Positions 9,442 to 21,000 of a stretch of 64,000 bases of DNA are shown here, in pieces. Position 1 is the stretch's first letter; each line of letters begins with the position of its first letter. Source of the DNA: Calvatia gigantea (taxonomy: Eukaryota > Basidiomycota > Agaricomycetes > Agaricales > Lycoperdaceae); assembly GCA_025093985.1 (NCBI GenBank), contig JACAAK010000002.1:2046001-2110000 (forward strand), given 5' to 3'. The position numbers were made by a program, and so were the translations under genes. The notes beneath the pieces are model-generated. The model saw nothing but the letters and a program-made list of their open reading frames with translations, was not told the DNA's origin and made no database searches.

Positions 9442-12400
9442 TTAGAGCGCAGACACCTTGCGCCTCAAGACATCTTGAATTTCAGAAATGTTCCTAACAG
9501 TATCAATAGTGGAAGGACCAGGGAGGATTCCAAGTCTCTGCTTGGTCGATACAAGGAGTTGTTGGACGTTCGGGACAACGCGATCGATAAAATCGATGAT
9601 AAGCTTATCCTGGACAGCAATGAGCTTGTGAATATTCCCAAGAAAGAGAAGATGTAACGTACATCTGGACGAAGGACCGCTACAGCACGTTGCAACCACC
9701 ACAAAGAATTCTTGAATGCCTCATCGCTGGGCTGCGTCTGACCAATGACGGCAGATAACTATATTCCATCGGTCAGGGGTCAAAGGCATCCAAAAGAGGG
9801 ATGGGGCTCACCCGATGAACAAGAGTCAAGATTACAGCTTGAGAAACGAGGCATGGGCCACTCAATGGCATAATTACATCAGGATTGGTATGCATCAGAA
9901 GTTCTTGAAGCTTAGCGGCGTCCTGGGTCTGAAGAACCCCGAGATAAACCTCATCCCATTCGTCAGGCTTGATGGGTGGTGTTGTCTGTTCCTGAGACGG
10001 TTGAGAGGGCGGAGGTTGAGGAATAGTAGCAGGGTGTGACGCCTGGGGCGCCGCGATTGTGGGAGGGAACCACGTGTTGTGAACAACAGGCGGTTGTTGG
10101 TGAGCGGCAGGAGCAGGGGCGGGTTGTTGCTGCACATATGGTGGATGAGTGTAAGTTTGTTGCGGTTGGTTCACTGGCTGAATATTTTGCTGTTGACGGA
10201 GATGAGACTGGCCGTGAGGTCCCTGAACGGTAGGAAGGGGACCTGGCGAGTTGTGCGATTGGGAGGGCTGGGGAATATGGTGAATGCTACCGGTAGTATT
10301 AAGGCTCAAGAACTTGATTTGGTCTGACAATGTCTTGACTGTATGCTCGAGTTCGCGGATAGCAGCCTATAGAATAGAAAATCAGAAGGGGCGGTAAATA
10401 TGGTAGGAGGATATCGCACATCGTGACTGCGGAATGCCTCATTCTGCCAGGCTGTCAACTCTGACTTGACACCGTGAACTTCGCCACGTAACTCTCGAAG
10501 CAGCTCTTGGTGCATTGCGGATGCTTGCTGGGAGTATACAGGGATAAAAGTTTTGGTGATAGCGTCCTTCACATGCCGCTCAATGACGGGGTGGAGGTTT
10601 GTGGCTAAAAGGTGAGCCAAGTGATTCGAGATGTCAGGTCTGAAGAGAAGCTTCTCCATTTCCATGGGAAGCGCCTATGCCTAGTGTAAATTGAAAAGTA
10701 TATCACCGGTGACCGATCACATACCTGAGTGATGTTATCAACCAACCCTTTGCCAATCTGGTCGTTCAAGGCCGCCTTCACCTCGTTCTTGGTAATGCTC
10801 TCAAGAGACGGAAGGACCGAGTTCTGTACTTCATTCTTGACGGCCATCTCAACAACACGAGTTGTGTTGCGAGTAAGCTCCGTCGAGATGAGTTTGAGAA
10901 TCTTCTCTTGACGTGTGAAGTCTTCGGCTTGTTCATGAGCACGCGCCTCCTCCAGACGTTGATCTAGGCAGGTTGGTTAGTTATTGTGTCAAAAAACTCC
11001 ACGAAATGTGCTCACTTTGTTTGTCCATTTCCTTACCAAGTAAGCGTCCAAGACGAGCGTGAAGATTCTCTTCTGTCTTCCGGATCTCCCGAGTTAAGAC
11101 CTGACTGAGTGAGGATTCGATTGCGTCAACATTCACTTTCTGGCCCTTCTCCTTCCCATTGTCCCAGCCGAGGTTCTTTCCTTTTTGCCCTTTACCCTTT
11201 CCGTCCGATGGACGGCCATCATGGCTATACTCGTTTTCATTATCAGAAGTTGGTGTGCGAGCTCGCATGGGGGCGGAGGTAATAGGAATCTGAAGCGGAG
11301 GTTGCGAAGCCGAGGGCATAGGTTGAGGTTGCCTGATATACTTATTGTCCGGCATGATAGGTTGAGGGAGTTGAGGCGGAGGTGCCGCCGCCGCAACCAA
11401 TTGGCTGTAGGGGAAGCGGGCAGGAGCAGTATTGAGAGCTGTCTCGAACCACTCTCGGCGGATCAACACTTGATCAACGCCACTTGAATGGACGGAGAAC
11501 GCGACCAAGGCCAATTCGCCAGGTGGTACTTTGGCAGCAACACAAGCAGCATGAGCTTCAACTCCATGAGGATCAGAGTCGGCGGTGAGAATGACGAAAT
11601 GGATGGTGGGTTTGGGTCCATGGAATTCGACGGCTTGCTCAAAGTATCCTCTAACGCCTTCTTCACCACCAAAGGGAGTCTCCAATGCCAACTTGAAAGC
11701 AAACATACTCTCGCGACGGCTGTTAGCAATCCAAATCGTTTGAATACGCGAGTCGTAGTTGAGATGACCGAACATCTCGGGATCCTCGGTATTGCCATTC
11801 ATAAAATTGATGGTGGATAGGACAGTCTTCGTGTTGATCGACAACAGCTGGAAGATGGTCCCATTCCTCCTTCCAATTATAAGACCTCCATCGACAAAAG
11901 TGAGAGAAGACGGGATATCCTCCCCGCGGATCTTATGAGTCGCATAAGGTAGCTTGTCATGCATGTTCCAGATTGTCAACGTCGAATCCTCAGAGATAGT
12001 GGCAAGGGCGCGTCTCAAAACATCGAAATTGAAGGCAGCGATTCGCTATAATAGAGGTCGTCACATCTTATTCTGATACATCGAGATTCAAGATGACATA
12101 CCGAAGGCACGGTGAAAACTTGGCCAAGATGATGTAGATCAGAGTGAACTAAAGGTGATTTGCTCAGGGCATGCGTATTGGCAAGGTCGACGACATAGAC
12201 TTTGTGGTCGGAAGCAACGGCCAGCATATCAGGATCCTTGGGGTGCCATTTCACAGCGCGCAGAGCGTCTGACGTGTTCGTGGGCGGAACGCAAAGGATA
12301 AGTGTGCCTCTGGGTGACGTCCGTTAAGGAAACACCAACGAAATGTTATAGAAGAGAAAAACTCACGGTACATCGTCCTCGATTGTCACTGGCAACTCCC

Positions 12401-14243
12401 AGACGACAAATCCACCATCAGCAGTAACACCCGCAAGCCTGTTACCGAATACCGCCATATCAGTCACACTCGAGTTCATTGGGAAGATGTTTGGCAATTG
12501 CAAAAGTGTACGATCTCCACTCGCTCTTGAAATGACACGAACGCGTCCCCTGGTCATAGCATATGCCACCCAGTGCGTAGCTCCTATAGTTGTCCCGGGC
12601 AAGAAAACAGAATCCTGCTTGACAAGGGCAATTGCAGTGGATTTGACGGAATCCTGGGGTGCTTGAACCTCCTCTAATGGTTGGGAGACGTCGATAACGA
12701 TAGTTTGAGGCTGAGGACTTGGACTGGATTGCATCTTGTTATTTGCCTTGGTCTGACTGATTGGACCTTTCCGACCACCACCACCGCCACCACCTCGAAC
12801 ACTAGGCCCAGGGGAACTCTCCTTCTCGCGTCGTCCACCCTGTAAGGTGTTCGAGGGAGGCGGACCTTGAGTAATGAAGCTATCGGACTGCCGCTGTTGA
12901 GGTCGTTGTGGTTGAGGCTGCTGCTGGGGCTGCTGTTGGACAGGGGGCTTGGGTGGCGACTGCCTAGGTGGCGACACCGGGCGGTTAGATACAGGAGCTT
13001 TAGAGCTGGGAATTGGTGGTAATGGAGCACGGCTCGACAACTGCTCTCCCTGAGAGTAATCATTTCCACCAAGATAGGATTCATAAGCTGAGACTGGTGC
13101 CTGCACCGAAGGCTGAACAGGAGGCTGAGGAAGTTGGCCTCGAGAAATATTTTCGAGGAGGTTTTCGACGGACTGGCGGTTGGGATCCGGAACAGTAGTC
13201 CAGGAAGAATCGTCAGTTCCACTTGAAACATTGGACGATTGAGGAATTGGCTTCTTCTTCACTGAACCCGATGTGTTGGATAGATGATCGAAAGGAGAGA
13301 TAAAATCGAACATAGATCTACGAGGAGAAGGTGGACGTTGTTGCTGAGTTTGAGGAGGCTGTTGTTGTTGAGTCTGGAGAGGCGCATTAGAATCCTGAGC
13401 TCGCGGAGAGGCCTGGGCGGGTTGTTCGGGTGAGCCATAGGGCCGATACTCACCCTCCCGGATTGAAGGAGCGTAAGGGGGGGATGGAGCCAGGGGCAGG
13501 CTCCGAACGGACTCCGCGTAATTGCTCCGAGGATGGTTGCTAAACATGGGGGAAAGGAAATGAGTCCATCAAAATAGATTATGGTGTTAAAAGTATTGGA
13601 TGTGGAGGCGTTGACACCACGAGGCATAACATGGTAACACGCGACAGAGGTGCAGAACAAGAGAAGAAAAGATGGAGCTAAGTGGTACGTACCCAGCCAT
13701 AAGCTGCTCCAACAAAATCTTGCCTTGGTTTTCGTTGTGACCAGGAGAAGCATTCGAGCGTTGAGAAGATCCAGGTGGAGTTGGCACCTGAGTAGGCAGA
13801 GAGGAAGTGGACGCCTGCGCGGGAGGTCGATTGGTCATTGCAGGACCAGCGAGCAAGGACAACAGAGCACTCTGGCGATCCGAGGCAGTTACTGTCTGAG
13901 CAGAAGCAGCAGGTGACTGTCCATCGGTCAAAGCCATGACTGGAGTAACCGGTGCTGAAGATACAGTATGAGTGTTATCAGCACCCTGACCGGACGGCTG
14001 AACAGGGAGCTGTGGCGAAAAATGCTGTTGTTGGTGTTGCTGCTGCTGCTGCTGCTGCGGTTGCTGCGAAGAGGGTTGCGTAACTGGCGCAGTAATATTC
14101 TGGAAAAGAGCGTCGATTTGATTGGGAGATGAGTTACTTGGCAATTGCGCTGGGGGAGTATACTGTTGGTGTAAATTCTGTTGAGCGGGAGGCGTGTTGC
14201 CCCTGGAAAAGAGTTCGTGAATGGCTGTTCGACTGTTATCCAT
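9442..14243 (-). CDS. EDC4/Ge-1-like mRNA decapping scaffold, WD40 protein
   Basis: EDC4 (Ge-1, Hedls, plant VARICOSE) is a P-body scaffold that activates Dcp1-Dcp2 decapping. The gene starts at 14243 (MDNSRTAIHELFSRG) and has about nine exons, giving roughly 1400 residues. The N-terminal ~550 residues are Gln/Pro/Ser-rich with a poly-Gln tract near 14040-14060. A WD40-like beta-propeller follows; recognisable pieces include WVAYAMTRGRVRVISR, TADGGFVVWELP, VKWHPKDPDMLAVASDHKVY and DSTLTIWNMHDK. Next come a Lys/Gly-rich linker, a long helical coiled-coil section (SLSQVLTREIRKTEENLHAR to LTAWQNEAFRSHD) and a Gln/Pro-rich linker. The compact helical C-terminus from about 9960 (DEWDEVYLGVL) corresponds to the conserved EDC4 C-terminal domain. 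The domain order is diagnostic even though sequence identity is low. The first intron is about 153 nt, longer than the rest. Confidence 0.83.
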
Positions 14244-15300
14244 ATCCTAGAGATTTGAAGCTTTGAAGAGTTGGCGACAAGATATGGAACGAATCGAGGC
14301 GAGCTGGACGATGGAGGGGCGATGAAGATGGTACACGTCTCAAAATTTCGAAGACCTTGCCTGGACACGACCAACACGCCCAAGCCACGAGGCTGGCACG
14401 CCCACCGGCCATTGCCGATCCCCTGATACGGCAACAGAATGAAGGTCAGTGCGCAGCTGACACCCACTGACCCTCCACAAAAGTTCTATCCAAGCCTGAG
14501 CAACATTAATCGCCGATGTGAGGAGAATCGTTACATCGAGCCTCCCCTACCTTGAAAATGAAATTTACCCATGAGATCAGTTACTCCTGTTGTGGTAATT
14601 AGGACCAGGCTGGTGAGGTCATTGACCCTACCCAAATCGCCTCGTGTACCTCTTCGGGCCAATATTATGCGTAGGCAATTTATGCAGTCCTTATCTCTCA
14701 GAACCCACCATGGATTAATTACGAACTACAATATTTTCTCAAAGGGTTAACACTGATTTGTGAGGGCGATCTACTTTCCTACGCCGAGTGGTAGTCCCCA
14801 GAACCTGGGCGAGGAAGCCAGGCTGTTCGGCGAACCGCTTGGCCCGCCAGATCATCAATGTGGAGCGTAGAATCAAAAGAACCTGCTGGACTACAACGGA
14901 GCGACCCCAGCAGCGAAATTTCGTGGCAGGTCAATAATGCAATTCTAGCTCGTAAACTGACATACTCAACACGTTGTCGTCCAGGCCGTCACAGTTGCTT
15001 GGATCTGATAACGTGCTGCGATCAAGAGTGTAGCCAAGGTCTGGGTCACCACAAGTCGCAACGGCAATGGGGAATGCCAAAGGTTCTCTGTTAGATCCCC
15101 CGATTTGGGTGAAGTATCCTCTTGGGGGAAGGTCGTGAACGTGCGTAGAAAGCCAACCTTTTCTTGCATTTGAGGCCAAGAGCATAGCGGATATGAGAAA
15201 CCTTAATATAGTGACTTTCTGACGAAGGTTTGATTACCGAGGCACAAGCCGAACGTTTTCCGTGGGTGTGGTTTTTCCAATTCAGTGCCCGACCCGAAAG
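14244..15300. other. Spacer upstream of EDC4, no gene recognised
   Basis: This is the promoter side of the EDC4 gene plus about 800 further bases without recognisable coding, tRNA or repeat structure. The open frames are short and show no family signature. No terminal inverted repeats or transposase remnants are visible. Confidence 0.45.
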
Positions 15301-15305
15301 ACGAC

Positions 15306-15535
15306 TCACGGCACATTGATGCATCACCGTGCAGGAACAAATATACAAGAACCAACAATAACATCTCACAAGGCCTGAACGTTGAACGATGACCCACGAC
15401 GCGTTGATGCATCACCGTGCAGGAATAAGTATACAAGAACCAATAACAACATCTCACAAGGCCTGAACGATGACCTGCGACGCATTGATGCATCACCGCG
15501 CAGGAACAAATAAACAAGGACCAATAATAACATCA
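15306..15535. repeat. Tandem repeat, about 81-88 bp unit, nearly three copies
   Basis: Three similar units each carry TTGATGCATCACCG (at 15316, 15404 and 15485), then a GCAGGAA...ACAA...CCAA block and, in the first two, CATCTCACAAGGCCTGAACG. The spacing is 88 then 81 bases. The first unit is longer because of an extra GTTGAAC-like duplication. The third unit diverges after its CCAATAATAACATC. Each unit holds a TGATGCATCA palindrome. No long coding frame is conserved through the units. Confidence 0.85.
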
Positions 15536-15916
15536 TATAGACACCTCAGGCGTCATTGCCCGAACATGACAAAAGAAGAAGAGTGGAAACCTCGGACCTG
15601 ACGCACGAAAGGAGGTCTCTCGCCTGAATGGAGTGGAGGCAAGGCAGGTAGCTCCCTTCAGTAACCCAGCTACAGAGGCGTTATCTTATCAATTTCATTG
15701 CCCGTGTGTATTCCGCGGAGCCCACTACAAGAATAGATGGCAGATGCCTATCACCGCCCCTGGGTTGACTAAATTGGCACTCCAGCCGAGCTGGGGTCTT
15801 GCGGGATTTATTGGACGACCTTGAGTAAATGCACTAATGAAATGCTTACTGCGACTCCACCGAGGCAATTTCTGGAGAACCAGTCAAGACCCGTCACGTG
15901 TATCGAGGCATTTATT
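15536..15916. other. Spacer upstream of the metallothionein promoter
   Basis: No gene is recognised. A CACGTG E-box-like palindrome sits at 15895-15900. The stretch ends at a short decamer repeat array just upstream of the metallothionein gene. Confidence 0.4.
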
Positions 15917-15956
15917 GGATGAACAGGGATGAACACGGCTGAACACGGCTGAACGA
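15917..15956. repeat. Four 10-bp direct repeats in the metallothionein promoter
   Basis: The motif GG(A/C)TGAACA(C/G) occurs four times head to tail with exact 10-base spacing, one helical turn, so all copies face the same side of the DNA. The array lies about 140 bases upstream of a TATA box and 230 bases upstream of the metallothionein ATG. It could be a cis-regulatory array; no factor can be named from sequence alone. Confidence 0.7.
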
Positions 15957-16093
15957 GATTGTCGTAACCCTCCTGTAAAATGATTCAGAAGCGACTATAT
16001 GGGCAGATGGATCACAGCTCTTCGCCCCAAAGCCGACTGGTTCCTGATAAATTCAAGACAAGTAAGTAAACATTGGTAAATAGGATCCAAAAG

Positions 16094-16102
16094 TTATATA
16101 AA
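16094..16102 (+). promoter_or_regulatory. TATA box of the metallothionein gene
   Basis: TTATATAAA lies about 83 bases before the metallothionein ATG. A strong TATA box is typical of inducible, highly expressed small stress genes. Confidence 0.7.
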
Positions 16103-16184
16103 CTCGCAGTTTCTGGTCAGATAGGTATCAGAAATCTCTCACCTCTTGCTAACGAACAACTTACTTGCCTACCTGAAATCAACT

Positions 16185-16398
16185 ATGAACACCGTATGTG
16201 ACCAGATATACCTCATGAATGAATCAACTCATAGTTGATGCGTTCCATAGGTTACCACCGCTATTGTTGACCAGCACTGCGGCATGGACAACTGCAAATG
16301 TGGTGCCTCGTATGTTATTTTTCTGTTCATTGTACATATGAGTCTGATGTCTCTGTAGTTGCCAGTGCACCCAAGGCAACTGCAAGTGTGGCGCCTAA
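16185..16398 (+). CDS. Metallothionein, 35 residues, seven cysteines
   Basis: Metallothioneins bind Cu(I), Zn or Cd through Cys clusters and protect against metal overload. Three exons join in frame: 16185-16193 (ATG AAC ACC), 16251-16309 and 16359-16398. The introns are GTATGTG...CCATAG (57 nt) and GTATGTT...TGTAG (49 nt). The 35-residue product has Cys at positions 13, 18, 20, 24, 26, 31 and 33, arranged as C-x4-CxC-x3-CxC-x4-CxC, with Gly, Lys and Ser between and no aromatic residues except one His at 12. Seven cysteines in about 25 residues match the small copper metallothioneins of Neurospora and Agaricus. The N-terminal MNTVTTAIVDQH resembles the leader of some basidiomycete members. 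A TATA box and a decamer repeat array lie upstream. The exons are far too short for ordinary gene finders. Confidence 0.9.
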
Positions 16399-16495
16399 GC
16401 TCTCTCATATCATCTGAATATTTGTTGAATGCCCTGTACAACTATAAATTGAAATATGATTCTTCTCGAGTGTTTAACTTGCCTTTGCTATCGCA

Positions 16496-17899
16496 CTAGC
16501 GGGTTAGCTGGTTCGCTGCAATTTCTTTAAGAAACAGAAAATATAAGATTATGAGAGCACGTACCAATTTCTTCATACCGCTGGGATCGCATGGGGTCGA
16601 GCACCTTTAGTTGCACTAAGAGTTCTTGGCACTCTTTCGCCAGTGCCCGGTTATCAACCTTCTCTCTGTAGGATCTGAGCAGCATTTGTTTGTAGTGAAC
16701 GAGGGATTCGAGACACCCTGTTCCCATAAGAATCAGTGCTTAGTGATTATCGTGTGTTCGATCGCCTACACTTGCTGTCGGGCTGCTCAACCAACAGCTC
16801 GTGGATCGCTTTTATCTCCCGTTCGAGTACTTCTTGACTACTGTCTGGCAAGACGTCAGGACTGAAATGACCGCAGATATACGCAAGAAGAGAGTTCACT
16901 GTTTCCGATGAGCCACCGATGATATATCCAAATGCTTTGATCATGAGGATCGGTATACATTGCGTCTCTGATAAGTTTGAACTCTGATTTATTCATGAGA
17001 TATGCACTCCCGCCAAAGGCGCATGCACCGACCGTTTTCTTTAGACTTCAGTTCATTAAGTTGGCCACTAGCCCACAGAGACGATGAGACCTTGGATCTT
17101 TGGTGCCATGCACTGAAGTTAGAAAAGTTGGTCAGGATCTTCTGCTTGGTGTACGTTAACTCGGTCTTTAGTGGCCGGGGTTTCGGAAGATTAGCCAGAA
17201 TATATCTCCTGTAATCCCAAGCGTGAACTGGACGGGTATCAAGCTGGGTCGAGCTAGGATCCGAGAGCGAGACACACAGTTCCTTGAGTCAACCTCGAGC
17301 ATCTGTTCGACAACGAGGAGATCTTTCTCCCAAGCTGTGCCCTTCCACGTATCCGCGTCTTCCTCTGGACCACTCGGGATGTTTTCTAGACACCATCGCC
17401 GATGGTTCCATATCCAGTAGACCTTGGGATGGGTTTTCAAAGCACTCATCGTCATTGCAAGGTCATCCAGAAGGATTTGGTTAACTTGTTCCGGGGTTCT
17501 AGCAGGTAATATCAGCAACCATGTCCTGAACCGTTCCTGTTGGGCTGACCTCTGGGGAAATAGGCCATGAAGTTGGATGTTCCGTCTGTAATTCCAGACG
17601 GTGTAGAATTCCGGATTCACTTGTAGGAGTTTAGTTGTCAGATCGAATGCATCCTGAGACCAATCTTTTTGCTTCTTCTACTTCATCTTGTGAGGTCGAG
17701 GCACCCTCGCAATCAAGCAATGATTACACACGCGAGATAGGACCTGACCAGTGAGTGCGAGATATTCGACGATCTTTGCTCGGTCTCGCTGTTTCTTCAC
17801 TTGTATGTCTTCCTTTGGCTGGCGCGTACGTTTAACTCCGTGCTGGAAAAGATATTAGGATGGGAGGGTCCACTTATCAGCCTCTGACCTACTTACCAT
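16496..17899 (-). CDS. bet4: Rab geranylgeranyltransferase alpha subunit (Bet4 type)
   Basis: The alpha subunit of Rab GGTase, together with Bet2 and the escort protein, attaches geranylgeranyl to C-terminal cysteines of Rab GTPases. Exon 1 is just the ATG (17899-17897) followed by an intron. Exon 2 begins HGVKRTRQPKEDIQVKK, the family start. PPTA repeats follow: NPEFYTVWNYRRN, HPKVYWIWNHRRWCLENIP, FHAWDYRRYILANL, FSAWHQRSKV and DQSIWIYHRWLIG, then EQPDSKWCLESLVHY near the end. About eight exons give roughly 340 residues. One 51 nt intron inside FPQ/RTPEQ is in frame. Another intron lies between LIGN and SSQEVLEREIK. The start is head to head with Syf1; only 119 bases separate the two ATGs, so they share one short promoter. 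Confidence 0.92.
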
Positions 17900-18018
17900 G
17901 ACTGAAGCCGAACTGAAGGCGCTATGTAAGTGAAGTTAGGAAGCGTGGGAAAGTGGCAGGGTTTAGAGAAAATCAGAGTGTCATTTGCACTCTGTGGTTG
18001 CAGACAAGGCGCGTTGAA

Positions 18019-21000
18019 ATGCCCTCCGTCGCTCTCAAGTCGGCGTCGTACGAAAATCTTTCTTCCTTGTTCCCCCTCACATACCCTGTTCCCTCGCCAC
18101 TCACCCATCCCGACCTCCTCACCCCACAGGATGTCCATCGCGAGGAGGATCTTCTTCGGAATCCCAATTCATTTCGCGCATGGTGGACTGCTCTCCAGTC
18201 AACACGAGAAAGTTATGCCGCTCAACAAAAACTAGAACGAGACTCTCATATTCCCCAAGAAATGCAAATCCTTTTGGGTCCTCTTGCCACCCCATCTGCT
18301 CGCCTGAGCCTTCAACGGTTGACGTACCTCTATGAGTCGGCTCTCGTGAACTTTGCCGGCTCTTTCAAGCTATGGAAGTCTTATCTGACAATGCGCATGT
18401 TTTTTGTGTGCGGGAAACCTATCATCAGGAAGAGGGCTGGTGGAAAGAAGAAGTTACCGGAAATGAAGGACGCTCTTGAAGATGAGGTCGACGATTTGGA
18501 ACAGTGGGAGGGGCCATTGGATCCTATCGTTGGTTGGGAGGAATGGAGGAGCCTGATTGCTACATTTGAGAGAGCACTTATGTATTTGCCAAAGGTGTGT
18601 TGACCATCTTCTGAGAAGACTATGCACGAATTTACGGATGCTTTCCCCTAGTTGCCGCGACTATGGCTCATGTACACGTCAATCTTCTTTCATCCCGCCT
18701 GCCCGCCAAACCTTTCCTACACACATGCGCGGCGGACATTCGATCGAGCGCTCCGTACCCTTCCGCCATCCTTGCATGCGCGTATATGGACGCGGTATCT
18801 GCTATGGGCCGAGAGAAAAGGCAGCGCGACAACTCACGCAGTGTACCGACGCTACCTTACCGTTGATCCCTCGCTATCAGAGCGATATGCCACATTATTA
18901 TTGAACCCCCTCAATTCCGATCCACGTCCGTTGGAGGCGGCTAAACTCCTCTTGTCTTTGGCTCGCAAAGCTTCGCGAGGAGAATACACAAGCCCGGAAG
19001 GCAAGAGTCCATATCAGCTCCTGGAGTCGTTTATCGATATTGTGGAAAAGTTCTCGGACCAAGTTGGGCTTGATATAGAGGAGACTTTAGAATCCAACAA
19101 GGCTATCGCTGAGGTGGCGGAATCCGCTAACGACATCCCAGAGCCAGCTTCAGTTGATGGCAAGCCATATGACCTGGATGAGGACCCGCTCAACCCGAGG
19201 AAGCTGAATATCGAGGATATAATCAAGAAGGATGGCTTAGGCATTTACAAGGATCAGGCAGGACGACTGTGGACTGGCCTTGCAACATACTGGATCAAGC
19301 GAGCTGAATTTGATAGGGCTAAATATACTTTTGAGATGGGACTCAAAAGCGTCCTTACGGTCCGTGACTTCAACCAGATTTTCGACTCGTATAGCGAATT
19401 CGGACAATCTCTTATGGACGCCTTGATGGAGAGTCTCAAGGACGAAGAAGATGAAGAAGAAATCGCCGAGACAGAGAAGGAGCTGGACCAGCAAATGAAA
19501 GACTTCGAGGAATTAGCAGATAGGCGGCCATTCCTGCTCAACGATGTCATGATTAGGCGGAACCCCAATGATGTACAGGAGTGGGAGAAGCGGGTTGCTC
19601 TTTGGGGCGAGGATGATGAAAAGGTTGCGGAAACGTACACACAAGCTCTTGAAACTATCAACCCTCGGAAAGCCACACCAAACTTCCATCGTCTGTATAT
19701 AGCCTTTGCCAAATTTTACGAGGAAGGAGGTGTGTCAGGGCAGGCTGAACCCGACCTTGACTCTGCTCGAAAAATCTTCGAGAAGGCAACCAAGGTCAAT
19801 TTCAAATCCATTGATGACCTTGCCGAGATGTGGTGCGAATGGGCAGAACTGGAGCTTCGTCACGAGTACGTCTGATTTCCCGTTGCTCCCTTTCGTTCCC
19901 TGACGCTTGAATGCCAGAAATTTTGATGAGGCCATTCGCGTGATGCAGCGTGCGAGCGCTGTTCCGAAGAACCCCAAGATTAATTATCATGACCATGTTT
20001 GTCTCTTTTCCGCTGTTTTGGTATTCTGGACATTGACCGGGAGCTATTCTAGACACTTTCCGCCCAAGCACGCCTCTTCAAATCCCTTAAACTCTGGTCA
20101 TTCTATGTTGACCTTGAAGAGTCCATTGGAACAGTGGACTCGACAAAAGCTGTTTACGACAAGATTCTCGAGCTGCGCATCGCCAATGCTCAGATTATTG
20201 TCAACTTCGCTGCCTTCCTGGAAGAAAACAAGTACTTTGAGGAGAGCTTCAAGGTAAGGAAGGTACCCAGTCAAAATAATGCATATATTTATCCCTGCTC
20301 TAGGTTTATGAACGGGGAGTTGAATTGTTCACTTTCCCTGTCTCTTTTGAGATCTGGAACATCTACTTGTTCAAGTTTATCAAGCGATATGTAAGCTGAC
20401 TATCGGTTTCCTCCAAGAGGCCGAACATCTGATTGCTTCTAGGGTGGTATAAAACTCGAACGTGCTCGAGACTTATTTGAGCAGGCATTAGAAAAGTGCC
20501 CGCCTAAGTCATGCAAACCCATCTTCCTCATGTATGCTAAGCTGGAGGAGGATTATGGTCTGGCCAAGCGAGCGATGTCTATCTATGAACGCGCGACTCA
20601 AGTAGTTAACGATGAAGACAAGTTCGAGGTAATGAAAGTTCTCAGCAGGTCGGACAGAAAAACTGACATCTCGAATAGATGTTTACCATTTATATTGCGA
20701 AAGCTACGGAGAACTTCGGGTTGCCAGCTACTCGACCTATCTATGAACGTGCGATTGAAGGTACGAAAACCTTGTTCGCAAGGTTGTCCTCATCGACCTG
20801 ACCTCATGTAAATAGTTCTTCCGGACCGTCAAACAGCGGAAATGTGTCTCCGCTTCGCCGCCTTAGAACGCAAGCTAGGAGAAATCGACAGAGCACGCAC
20901 AATCTACGCACACGCCTCGCAGTTCTGTGACCCTCGCGTCAACCCACGCTTTTGGAGCGAATGGAACTCATTCGAGATTGAAACGGGTTCAGAAGACACA

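Noticed and set aside
15306..15535. CRISPR-like array
   Set aside because: The units are contiguous tandem repeats of 81-88 bp without unique spacers, in a eukaryotic genome with no cas genes.
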